A stretch of 64,000 bases of DNA from DATEGZ01 sp035519535. Lineage in GTDB: Bacteria > Acidobacteriota > Vicinamibacteria > Vicinamibacterales > SCN-69-37. The DNA lies in assembly GCA_035519535.1 (NCBI GenBank), contig DATIWF010000029.1, positions 28,788-92,787 of the forward strand. The letters run 5' to 3'. The notes beneath the pieces are model-generated. The model did no database searches, was not told the DNA's origin, and worked only from the letters and a program-made list of their open reading frames with translations. Positions 43,708 through 50,710 of this stretch are shown here, one piece after another (position 1 is the stretch's first letter; each line of letters opens with the position of its first letter). A program made the position numbers and the translations under genes.

Positions 43708-45129
43708 GTGACCACTCAGTACGACGTCGTCGTCATCGGCGCGGGCACGGGCGGGTATGTCGCCGCCATTCGCGCCGCACAACTCGGCCTCAACGTCGCC
43801 GTCGTCGAGCGCCAGCCGGCGCTCGGCGGCACGTGCCTCATCTGGGGCTGCATCCCGACGAAGGCGCTGCTCGAGCACGCGCACGCGCTCAAAGTCGCGC
43901 AGGACGCTGCGGACTGGGGCATCAGTTTCGGCAAGGCCGACGTCAAGCCGACGATCGACATGGCGCGCGTGCACGCCCGGAAGGACAAGATCGTGACGGG
44001 CCTCACGAAGGGCGTCGAGTTCCTGTTCAAGAAGAACAAGATCACGTGGATCAAGGGGACCGCGCGGCTCGCCGGCAAGGGCCAGGTCGACGTGACCGGG
44101 CCCGACGCCCGATCGCTCACCGCGCGCGAGATCATCGTCGCCACGGGATCGGCGCCGCGCAGCGTGCCCGGCATCGAGATCGACAAGAAGCACGTCATCA
44201 CGAGCGACGAGGCGATTCACCTGCCCGCCGTGCCGAAATCGATCGCGATCCTGGGCAGCGGCGCGGTGGGCGTCGAGTTCGCGTCGATCTACCGGCGATT
44301 CGGCAGCGACGTGACGATCATCGAGCTGTTGCCGCGCCTGGTGCCCAACGAGGACGAGGCCGTGTCGGCGGAGCTCGAGAAAGCGTTCCGCAAGCGCGGC
44401 ATCGCGGTGCGGACGGCGACGAAGGTCACGTCGGCGAAAGTGAAGGACGGGTCCGTCACGATCGAGATGCAGGGCAAGGACGGCAAGGGCGAGTCGATCA
44501 CGGTCGAGAAGCTGCTCGTCGCGACGGGACGCGGGCCGGTCACCGACGGGCTCGGCGCGGCCGAGGCGGGACTCACGCTCGAGCGCGGGTTCATCAAGGT
44601 GGATGCGCTCTTCCGCACCGGCGTCCCGGGCGTGTCCGCGATCGGCGACGTCATCACGATGGGCACGGGCCCGCACGCGCAGCTCGCGCATCTGTCGTCG
44701 GCGGAGGGCATCCTCCTGGCCGAGCGGATTGCGGGCCGCGAGGTCCAGCCGATCAACTACGACCAGGTGCCGGCGTGCACGTACTGCGAGCCGGAAATCG
44801 GCAGCATTGGCTTGACCGAGAAAGAGGCGGCCGACCGCGGCTACGACGTGCGCGTCGGAACCTTCCCGGTCGGTGTGCTCGGCCGCGCGAAGATCGCCGG
44901 CGAAATCGAGGGCTTCGTGAAGATCGTCGCCGAGAAGAAGTACGACGAGGTGCTCGGCGTGCACATGATCGGCCTGCGCGCGACCGAGCTCGTCGCCGAG
45001 GCCGCCGTCGCGCTGCGGCTCGAGAGCACGGTCGAGGAGCTCGTCCGCACGATCCACGCCCACCCGACGATGTCGGAGGCGGTGGGCGAGGCGGCGCACG
45101 CGACACATGGCGCGGCGATTCATATTTGA
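43708..45129 (+). CDS. lpdA: Dihydrolipoamide dehydrogenase (E3)
   Basis: A flavoprotein disulfide reductase of 473 residues that reoxidises the lipoyl groups of 2-oxoacid dehydrogenase complexes. FAD-binding GAGTGGYVAA and NAD-binding LGSGAVGVEFA loops are present. The redox pair Cys43/Cys48 stands in GGTCLIWGCIPTK, where Ile-Trp replaces the usual Asn-Val. The C-terminal HAHPTMSEAVGEA supplies the catalytic His-Glu pair. The start is GTG 43708 by homology. The E2 gene follows after 19 bases and lipB after that, so this is a lipoate-dependent complex operon without its E1 genes. Confidence 0.95.
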   Translation: MTTQYDVVVIGAGTGGYVAAIRAAQLGLNVAVVERQPALGGTCLIWGCIPTKALLEHAHALKVAQDAADWGISFGKADVKPTIDMARVHARKDKIVTGLTKGVEFLFKKNKITWIKGTARLAGKGQVDVTGPDARSLTAREIIVATGSAPRSVPGIEIDKKHVITSDEAIHLPAVPKSIAILGSGAVGVEFASIYRRFGSDVTIIELLPRLVPNEDEAVSAELEKAFRKRGIAVRTATKVTSAKVKDGSVTIEMQGKDGKGESITVEKLLVATGRGPVTDGLGAAEAGLTLERGFIKVDALFRTGVPGVSAIGDVITMGTGPHAQLAHLSSAEGILLAERIAGREVQPINYDQVPACTYCEPEIGSIGLTEKEAADRGYDVRVGTFPVGVLGRAKIAGEIEGFVKIVAEKKYDEVLGVHMIGLRATELVAEAAVALRLESTVEELVRTIHAHPTMSEAVGEAAHATHGAAIHI

Positions 45130-45148
45130 AGGGCACAGGAGTTCGTGA

Positions 45149-46489
45149 ATGGCTACCGACGTCGTCATGCCCCAGATGGGTGAGTCAATCGCGGAAGGCA
45201 CGATCGTCCGCTGGATCAAGAAGGTCGGCGACAGCATCGACAAGGACGAGCCGCTGTTCGAGATCTCGACCGACAAGGTGGACGCCGAGATCCCCGCGCC
45301 CGGCACCGGCGTGCTGCTCGAGATCCGGGTGAAGGAAGGCGAGACGGTGCCGGTCAACAGCGTCGTGGCCATCATTGGCGCCGCCGGCGAGAAGGGGGCT
45401 GCGACGGGTGCGTCAGGTACGTCAGGCGAGAGGAACGAACTGACGCAGCCAGCTTCTTCAGCGTCTTCAAGGAAGGACGCGACCGGCGCAGCCGGACGCC
45501 ACCTTGGACCCGACGTACCCGTCGTACTTGACGTACCCGACGTACCCGCGCAGACGCTCGCCGATCTCCGGCGCACCCGCTCGTCCCCCCTCGTGCGCAA
45601 GATCGCGAAGACGCACGGCATCGACATCACCGGCCTCAACGGGTCCGGCCTTTCCGGCCGCGTGACGAAAAAGGACATTCTGGCGGTCGTCGAAGGCGGC
45701 GGCGCGCCGGGCGTCGTCGCCGCACGGCCCGCGGGAGCGCCCGCGCCGGCCGGCCGCCCGGTCTCGATCCCTCCGCCCCCGCCGGCCTTCGCACCCGGCG
45801 AGAACGTCCGCATCGAGAAGATGAGCGTGATGCGGAAGAAGATCGCCGACCACATGGTGATGAGCGTGCATACATCACCACACGTGTACTCGGCGTACGA
45901 GGTGGATTTCGGGAAGATCGACGAGATCCGCGTCAAGCGCAAGGCCGAGTACGAGGCCGCCGGCGCCAAGCTCACCTACACGGCGTTCATCGCGAAGGCG
46001 ACGGTCGACACCATTCGACAATTCCCGTACTCGAACGCCTCGATCGACGGCGACAACGTCGTCCTCAAGCGCGACATCAACCTCGGGATCGCGGTGGCGC
46101 TCGAGCAGGGCCTGATCGTGCCGGTGATCAAGAACGCCGACGAGAAGAACATGCTCGGGCTCTGCCGGGCGATTCAGGATCTCGCCAACCGGGCGCGGAC
46201 GAAGCAGCTGAAACCCGAGGACGTGCAGGGCGGCACGTTCACGATCACGAATCCGGGTATCTTCGGCGCGGTGTTCGGGCTGCCGATCATCAGCCAGCCG
46301 CAGGTCGCGATTCTCGGCGTCGGCAGCGTGGACAAGCGCGTCGTGGTCGTCAACGACATGATCGCGATCCGGCCGATGTGCTACCTGACGCTCGGCTACG
46401 ACCACCGGCTGATCGACGGCGCCGATGCCGGACGCTTTCTCATGGCGCTGAAGGACCGGCTCCAGAACTTCGACGAGTCGTGGATGTAA
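45149..46489 (+). CDS. 2-oxoacid dehydrogenase E2 (dihydrolipoyl acyltransferase) with a repeat-derived linker
   Basis: This 446-residue protein has a lipoyl domain at 1-78 (lipoylated Lys43 in TDKVDAEIPAP), an interdomain linker at about 80-140, a peripheral-subunit-binding domain (SSPLVRKIAKTHGIDI ... GRVTKKDILA) and the CoA acyltransferase core with catalytic YDHRLIDGADAGRFL at the C-terminus. The linker is encoded by a copy of the palindromic TACGTC element (45405-45549) and reads GASGTSGERNELT ... DVPVVLDVPDVPAQ instead of the normal Ala/Pro-rich hinge. The element is open throughout, so the protein should be full length. An AGGAG site precedes the ATG. The acyl substrate (pyruvate, 2-oxoglutarate or branched-chain) cannot be decided. 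Confidence 0.93.
   Translation: MATDVVMPQMGESIAEGTIVRWIKKVGDSIDKDEPLFEISTDKVDAEIPAPGTGVLLEIRVKEGETVPVNSVVAIIGAAGEKGAATGASGTSGERNELTQPASSASSRKDATGAAGRHLGPDVPVVLDVPDVPAQTLADLRRTRSSPLVRKIAKTHGIDITGLNGSGLSGRVTKKDILAVVEGGGAPGVVAARPAGAPAPAGRPVSIPPPPPAFAPGENVRIEKMSVMRKKIADHMVMSVHTSPHVYSAYEVDFGKIDEIRVKRKAEYEAAGAKLTYTAFIAKATVDTIRQFPYSNASIDGDNVVLKRDINLGIAVALEQGLIVPVIKNADEKNMLGLCRAIQDLANRARTKQLKPEDVQGGTFTITNPGIFGAVFGLPIISQPQVAILGVGSVDKRVVVVNDMIAIRPMCYLTLGYDHRLIDGADAGRFLMALKDRLQNFDESWM
45405..45549. repeat. Palindromic TACGTC element inside the E2 gene (copy B)
   Basis: The left part GTGCGTCAGGTACGTCAGG, then GAGGAACGAACTGACGC, matches copy A (31824-32046). The right part carries inverted 9-mers (GACGTACCC repeated). 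Length is about 145 bases and the frame is kept. On the plus strand both copies read GTSG...RNELT, and the right arm reads DVPDVP. Confidence 0.88.
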
Positions 46490-47127
46490 GACGTCTGGGA
46501 CGGGTCGACTACGACGCGGCGCTGGCGCTGCAGCAGGAACTCGTCGAGCAGCGGCGCGCCGGTCGAATCGGCGACACGCTCCTCCTGCTCGAGCATCCCC
46601 CGGTCATCACGCTGGGGGTTCGAACGCGCGGCAAGCCGTCGAATGTGATCGCGTCGGCTGACGAGCTTCAGGCCGCCGGCGTGCAGGTCGTCGACACCGG
46701 ACGAGGCGGCGACGTCACCTACCACGGCCCCGGTCAGCTCATCGGCTATCCCATCCTCGATCTCCGGCCGGACCGCTGCGACGTCCACCAGTACGTGCGC
46801 GATCTCGAGGAAGCCTTGATCCGCGCGGCGGCGCGATTCGGCGTCGAAGGGCGGCGTGTCACGGGATTGACCGGCGTCTGGGTCGGGCCCGCCGGCCGGG
46901 AGGAAAAACTGGCGGCGATCGGCGTGCGCATCAGCCGGTGGATCACGAGCCACGGGTTTGCCCTGAACGTCTCGACGGACCTCAGGAATTTCGGGCTCAT
47001 CGTGCCGTGCGGCATCGCCGACCGCGGCGTGACGTCACTCGATCGCCTGCTTGGCCGTTCGCTGCCGATGCCCGAGGTCGAGGACGCGGTCGTTCAGGCG
47101 ATGGCGGCGGTCTTTTCAGAGACCTGA
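46480..47127 (+). CDS. lipB: Octanoyl-[acyl-carrier-protein]:protein N-octanoyltransferase
   Basis: A lipoate-synthesis enzyme of 215 residues. It carries the LipB signature RGGDVTYHGPGQLIGYPILDL, the catalytic Lys in EEKLAAIGVRISRWITSHGFALNV and the catalytic Cys in GLIVPCGIADRGVTSL. It transfers octanoate from ACP to the lipoyl Lys of E2-type proteins, which suits its place directly after the E2 gene. The GTG start at 46480 lies ten bases inside the end of the E2 gene, so translation is probably coupled. Its 3' end overlaps the convergent MDH-like gene by 12 bases. No lipA is visible in this window. Confidence 0.94.
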   Translation: MDVRRLGRVDYDAALALQQELVEQRRAGRIGDTLLLLEHPPVITLGVRTRGKPSNVIASADELQAAGVQVVDTGRGGDVTYHGPGQLIGYPILDLRPDRCDVHQYVRDLEEALIRAAARFGVEGRRVTGLTGVWVGPAGREEKLAAIGVRISRWITSHGFALNVSTDLRNFGLIVPCGIADRGVTSLDRLLGRSLPMPEVEDAVVQAMAAVFSET

Positions 47128-47943
47128 GGCGGTGCGTTCCTGCGCGCTGAGCGTCGGCATCACGCGGCGGAGGATGCGGCCGTTGCCGAGCTCGAGCGGC
47201 AGCAGCGTCGCCCGGCCGCGGGTCCCGGGATCGCCGTCCGGCACCGTGAGCGCCTGGTGCAGCTGGCGCGACCCGAATGCCAGCGCCTCCGAGATGCGGG
47301 CTGTCGCCGCGCCGATGGCCTGCGGCCCCGGCGGCCACAGCTTGCCGACGCCATCAGAAATCGCGCGAAGCCGGTGAGGCGCCACCTGCTCGGTGACGAG
47401 CGATGCTGACGCGGTCGCCGAAGACCAGCCGATGACGACTCCTGGCGGGCGTCCGACGACGACGAGATCGACGTCCGCGCCCGATCGGCCGAGTTCGAGC
47501 CCGACGAGCGCTCTGACCGCCGACGGCACCGCGCCGGCAGCCGAACCCAGCAGGCGAGCCGACGGCCACTTGATCTCCGCCGCCACCGTCTCCATGAGGG
47601 TGGTCTGGTCCGGCCCCGCGAGCACGAGCGGGGCGCTCGTACCGGCGCGCGCGAGCTGTCGAATCAACGCCAGACCGGCCTCGCCCTGCCATTCGCCGGT
47701 CTCGATCGCGTCGGCCACGATGATCACCGTTGCGCCCGCGGCTGCCAGCACGTCGTCGGTCGCCGAGAGGTCGACGTCGACGCCGTCGATCGGTCCCGAC
47801 TGCCGGATGTCGAGCGCCTTGCCGGCGGCGACGGAGGCCTTGGCGTCGATGAACCGGATCGATCGAAACCTCGCGCGCTCGGCGAGACGGTGCGCGATCG
47901 CGCCGCCGATCGGGCCCGCGCCGAGAATAGCCGCCGAGGACAT
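47116..47943 (-). CDS. Malate/lactate-dehydrogenase-fold protein with lost active site
   Basis: This 275-residue protein starts with a clean Rossmann loop (AAILGAGPIGGAIAHRL) and FIDAK as strand-2 end, and follows the LDH/MDH fold to the C-terminus. The catalytic features do not follow. The substrate-loop R-x-P-G-M is replaced by ETGEWQGEAG, NPVD by LAGPDQ, the Asp-Arg motif LDxxR by AGAVPSAVR and the catalytic GxHG by GRPPG. It is therefore likely not a malate dehydrogenase and may be a regulator or a different oxidoreductase. It is divergent from the SDR gene across a 19-base gap with overlapping -10 hexamers. Start ATG 47943. Confidence 0.75.
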   Translation of the reverse strand: MSSAAILGAGPIGGAIAHRLAERARFRSIRFIDAKASVAAGKALDIRQSGPIDGVDVDLSATDDVLAAAGATVIIVADAIETGEWQGEAGLALIRQLARAGTSAPLVLAGPDQTTLMETVAAEIKWPSARLLGSAAGAVPSAVRALVGLELGRSGADVDLVVVGRPPGVVIGWSSATASASLVTEQVAPHRLRAISDGVGKLWPPGPQAIGAATARISEALAFGSRQLHQALTVPDGDPGTRGRATLLPLELGNGRILRRVMPTLSAQERTASGL

Positions 47944-47950
47944 CGGGGGG

Positions 47951-47957
47951 TATTCTA
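47951..47957. promoter_or_regulatory. Bidirectional -10 element TATTCTA in a 19-base divergent gap
   Basis: TATTCT (47951-47956, plus strand) ends six bases before the SDR ATG, and TAGAAT (47957-47952, minus strand) ends eight bases before the MDH-like ATG. Both genes would give leaderless mRNAs from one overlapping site. Confidence 0.5.
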
Positions 47958-47962
47958 GCGTC

Positions 47963-48673
47963 ATGCAGCGGGCAATCGTGACAGGTGGAACGCGTGGAAT
48001 CGGGTTGGCTGTCGCGCGGGCGATTCTGGCGCAGGACGGCCGCGTGATGATCACGGGCCGCACGCAGGCGGGCGTCGATGCGGCCGTGCGATCCCTCGCG
48101 CCGGCTTCGTCCGCCTCGTCGCGGGCTGCGGGCGCGGCCGTGGACGTGCGGGATCGCTCGGCGGTCGAGGCACTGGTCGCCGACACGGTCAAGCGCTTCG
48201 GCGGACTCGACGTGCTCGTCAACAACGCGGGCGTCGGCGCGATGGTGGAGGTCGCTTCGATGTCCGACGACGACTGGGATCGGACGATCGCGACGAACCT
48301 GACCGGGGTCTTCTACTGCACCCGCGCCGCGATTCCCGCGATGAAACAGTCTGGCGGCGGATGGATCATCAACATCGCGAGCCTCGCCGGACGCAATTAC
48401 TTTCCCCGCGGCGCCGCGTACTGCGCGTCGAAGGCGGGCCTTGTCGCGTTCAGCGAGTCGCTGATGCAGGAAGTGCGCTACGACGGCATCCGCGTGAGCG
48501 TCGTGATGCCCGGTTCGGTCGCGACGACGTTCGGGGGCGAGACGCTCGGCGCGGAGGACGCCTGGAAGCTCGCGCCCGACGACATCGCCGAAGTCATCGT
48601 CGATCTCCTGCGACATCCGGCGCGCAGCCTGCCCAGCCGGATCGAGATCCGGCCGTCGCAGCCGCGCAGGTAG
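47963..48673 (+). CDS. Short-chain dehydrogenase/reductase
   Basis: An SDR of 236 residues. It has the cofactor loop TGGTRGIG near the N-terminus, NNAG after strand 4, the catalytic Ser in NIASLAG and the Tyr-Lys pair in YCASKAGLVAFSES, all canonical for classical SDRs. Arg-Thr after strand 2 (ITGRTQAG) suggests NADP preference. The substrate is not predictable. The ATG at 47963 is placed by the -10 TATTCT. The stop codon TAG is the first base of the long perfect palindrome, so transcription from here ends in or just after it. The convergent threonine dehydratase-like gene lies beyond. Confidence 0.9.
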   Translation: MQRAIVTGGTRGIGLAVARAILAQDGRVMITGRTQAGVDAAVRSLAPASSASSRAAGAAVDVRDRSAVEALVADTVKRFGGLDVLVNNAGVGAMVEVASMSDDDWDRTIATNLTGVFYCTRAAIPAMKQSGGGWIINIASLAGRNYFPRGAAYCASKAGLVAFSESLMQEVRYDGIRVSVVMPGSVATTFGGETLGAEDAWKLAPDDIAEVIVDLLRHPARSLPSRIEIRPSQPRR

Positions 48674-48743
48674 AAAAATAAGCCGGGTATATTTTTGCGG
48701 AAACCGTAATATGTTCCGCAAAAATATACCCGGCTTATTTTTC
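48673..48743. repeat. Perfect 30-bp inverted repeat with 11-base loop, AT-rich
   Basis: The arms 48673-48702 and 48714-48743 are exact inverted copies, loop ACCGTAATATG. The core GCCGGGTATATTTTT matches the palindrome in the methyltransferase gene. It lies between the convergent SDR and threonine dehydratase-like genes and could terminate transcription in both directions. Its GC content is far below that of its neighbours. Confidence 0.93.
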
Positions 48744-48757
48744 TCAGCCCCGTCCCC

Positions 48758-49726
48758 CTACAACACCCGCGCGATCACGCGGCTGTCCACGTTGCGTCCT
48801 GACAGCACGACGCCGACGCGCCGGCCGGCGACATCCAGTCCGCCCTGAAGGATCGCGGCGACGCCCGCGGCGCCGGCGCCCTCGACGATGAACCGCTCGC
48901 GCGCGATGAGCTCGCGCATGGCAAAGCCGAGCGCGGACTCGCTCACGGCGACGACGCGATCCACGAGCGCCTGCACGAACCCGAACGTCTGGCTGTCCGG
49001 CTCCATGTTGCCCGCCAGCCCGTCGGCGAGCGTCGGCCCGACCTTCACCGTCGTGATCCGGCCGGCCGCAAGCGACGTCGTGAACACGGGCGACGCCTCC
49101 ACCTCGGCGCCAACCACGAGCACGGGCCTGGCGATCGATCGGGCGACAATTGCCGTGCCGGTCAGGAGTCCGCCGCCGCCCAACGGCACCACGAGCGTGT
49201 CCAGATCCGGTTCGTCCTCGAACATCTCGAGCGCCACGGTGCCGGCGCCGGCGATCACGTCCGGATGGTTGTAGGCCGAGATGTGCGCGTTCGACGGGTC
49301 GGCGGCCTCGGCCAAGGCCCGCGCCTCGGCCTCGTCGTAGGTCGCGGCCGGCACGATCTCGGCGCCCCAGCGTTTGATCGCGTCGAGCTTGGCGGCGGGC
49401 GCCGTCGCCGGCACGTGGACCCGCGCGCGCAGGCCGGTACGAGCGGCCGCCAGCGCAATCGCCTGCCCGTGGTTGCCGGCCGACGCGGTGACGACCTGAC
49501 GAATCTCCGGCCGCGCCTCGCGCAGGCGGAGCATCGCGTTGAGCGCGCCCCGAATCTTGAACGCCCCTGTCGTCTGCACGATCTCGAGCTTCAGCCAGAC
49601 GCTGGCGTTGGCCGCGTCCGACAGCCAGTCCGATCGCACGAGCGGCGTGCGCAGCGCGATCGGACGAATCCGGGCCGACGCGGCCTCGATGTCGGCGCGA
49701 GCCGGCTGCGCGTAGGTGGATCCCAT
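48758..49726 (-). CDS. Threonine dehydratase/serine racemase-like PLP enzyme
   Basis: A fold-type II PLP enzyme of 322 residues from the ATG at 49726 (MGSTYAQPARADIE). Two earlier in-frame ATGs at 49738 and 49741 overlap the -10 hexamer and seem less likely. The PLP Lys is in TGAFKIRGAL, the substrate loop is ASAGNHGQ and the phosphate loop is GGGGLLTG. It lacks the ACT-like regulatory domain of biosynthetic IlvA, so it resembles catabolic threonine/serine deaminases or serine racemase. It is divergent from a metallo-beta-lactamase-fold gene. Confidence 0.88.
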   Translation of the reverse strand: MGSTYAQPARADIEAASARIRPIALRTPLVRSDWLSDAANASVWLKLEIVQTTGAFKIRGALNAMLRLREARPEIRQVVTASAGNHGQAIALAAARTGLRARVHVPATAPAAKLDAIKRWGAEIVPAATYDEAEARALAEAADPSNAHISAYNHPDVIAGAGTVALEMFEDEPDLDTLVVPLGGGGLLTGTAIVARSIARPVLVVGAEVEASPVFTTSLAAGRITTVKVGPTLADGLAGNMEPDSQTFGFVQALVDRVVAVSESALGFAMRELIARERFIVEGAGAAGVAAILQGGLDVAGRRVGVVLSGRNVDSRVIARVL

Positions 49727-49736
49727 GCTCGTTGGC

Positions 49737-49746
49737 ATCATACAGT
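49737..49746. promoter_or_regulatory. Overlapping divergent -10 elements (TATGAT / TACAGT)
   Basis: On the minus strand TATGAT (49742-49737) lies ten bases before the ATG at 49726. On the plus strand TACAGT (49741-49746) lies six bases before the GTG at 49753. The two hexamers share two bases. Confidence 0.4.
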
Positions 49747-49752
49747 GGGGCA

Positions 49753-50403
49753 GTGCGCATCGACCGGGCCGCCGTCGAGCCGTTCTTCAAGAACGGCTAC
49801 CTCGTGTCGTGCGAGACCACGCGCGAAGCGGTACTGATCGATCCCGGCGACGAGGTCGAGGCGCTGCTTGCCGTGGCGCGCCGGGACGCGCTCCGCGTGC
49901 AGGCGATTCTCTTGACGCACGCGCACCTCGACCACGTGACGGGCGTCGGCCGCGCGAAAGCCGCGCTCGACGTGCGCGTCTGGCTCGACCGCGCTGATCT
50001 CTTCCTCTACGACGAGACCGTCGAGCAGGGCCGCATGTTCGGGCTCGACGTCGAACAGCCGCCGCCGGTCGATGCCTTCTACGATCCGGAGACGCCCTTC
50101 CGCTTTGGCGCCTACATCGTCGACGTGCTGCGGACGCCCGGGCACTGCCCGGGAGGCGTCTGCCTCGCGATCGGCTCCGCCGCGTCGAAAGCGCGCGAGC
50201 TCTTCGTCGGCGACACGCTCTTCGCGGGCTCGATCGGCCGCACCGACCTGCCCGGCGGCGACTACGAGACGCTCATTCGGTCGATTCGCGACGTGTTGTT
50301 CGCGTTTCCGGATGACACGATCGTGCACTCGGGCCACGGGCCCGACACGACGATCGGCGCCGAGCGGCGCACGAATCCGTTTCTCGTCGGGGCGCTGGAC
50401 TGA
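49753..50403 (+). CDS. Metallo-beta-lactamase-fold hydrolase (glyoxalase II-like)
   Basis: This protein has 216 residues. Metal ligands are seen in LLTHAHLDHVTG (HxHxDH), His in TPGHCPGGVC, Asp in FVGDTLFAGSIG and His in VHSGHGPDT, the complete binuclear set of hydroxyacylglutathione hydrolase-like proteins. It lacks the C-terminal substrate domain of true GloB, so the substrate may be another thioester or a persulfide-type compound. The GTG start at 49753 is supported by the -10 spacing. The FHA gene is convergent with it after a four-base gap. Confidence 0.87.
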   Translation: MRIDRAAVEPFFKNGYLVSCETTREAVLIDPGDEVEALLAVARRDALRVQAILLTHAHLDHVTGVGRAKAALDVRVWLDRADLFLYDETVEQGRMFGLDVEQPPPVDAFYDPETPFRFGAYIVDVLRTPGHCPGGVCLAIGSAASKARELFVGDTLFAGSIGRTDLPGGDYETLIRSIRDVLFAFPDDTIVHSGHGPDTTIGAERRTNPFLVGALD

Positions 50404-50407
50404 GCCG

Positions 50408-50701
50408 CTAGTCCGCGGTCTGGACCTGGAACTCGACGCGCCCCACCTGCAGGGTGTCGCCGTTCCTGAGCACCGCCCGGTCGATCCTGCGGCCGTTCAC
50501 GCGCGTCCCGTTCGTGCTCTCGAGATCCTCGACGACGAGCTGGTCGGATCGATCGGCCGTCAGCCGGCAATGCAGCCGCGAGACGAGCGCGGCGTCGACG
50601 ATGAAGTCGGCGCGCGCGGTCCGGCCGAGCGTCTTGACCGCGCCCGAGGGCAGGCGAAGCGTGAGCGGCGGCTCGCCGCTCGTCAGAATCCAGCCGGGCA
50701 T
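50408..50701 (-). CDS. Single FHA-domain protein
   Basis: A protein of 97 residues, almost only a forkhead-associated domain: GR near the N-terminus (KTLGRTARADF), the S-R-L-H motif in LVSRLHCRLT and the N-G turn in STNGTRVNG. FHA domains bind phosphothreonine and so may read signals from Ser/Thr kinases such as the two encoded at 5.4-11.5 kb; that link is inference. It lies nine bases after the alpha/beta hydrolase gene on the same strand and is probably co-transcribed with it. Confidence 0.88.
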   Translation of the reverse strand: MPGWILTSGEPPLTLRLPSGAVKTLGRTARADFIVDAALVSRLHCRLTADRSDQLVVEDLESTNGTRVNGRRIDRAVLRNGDTLQVGRVEFQVQTAD

Positions 50702-50710
50702 CGCAACAGC

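Noticed and set aside
47116..47943. Genuine malate dehydrogenase completing a TCA cluster with lpdA and E2
   Set aside because: Catalytic His, Asp-Arg pair and substrate-loop Arg are all absent, so the enzyme assignment would be unsafe.
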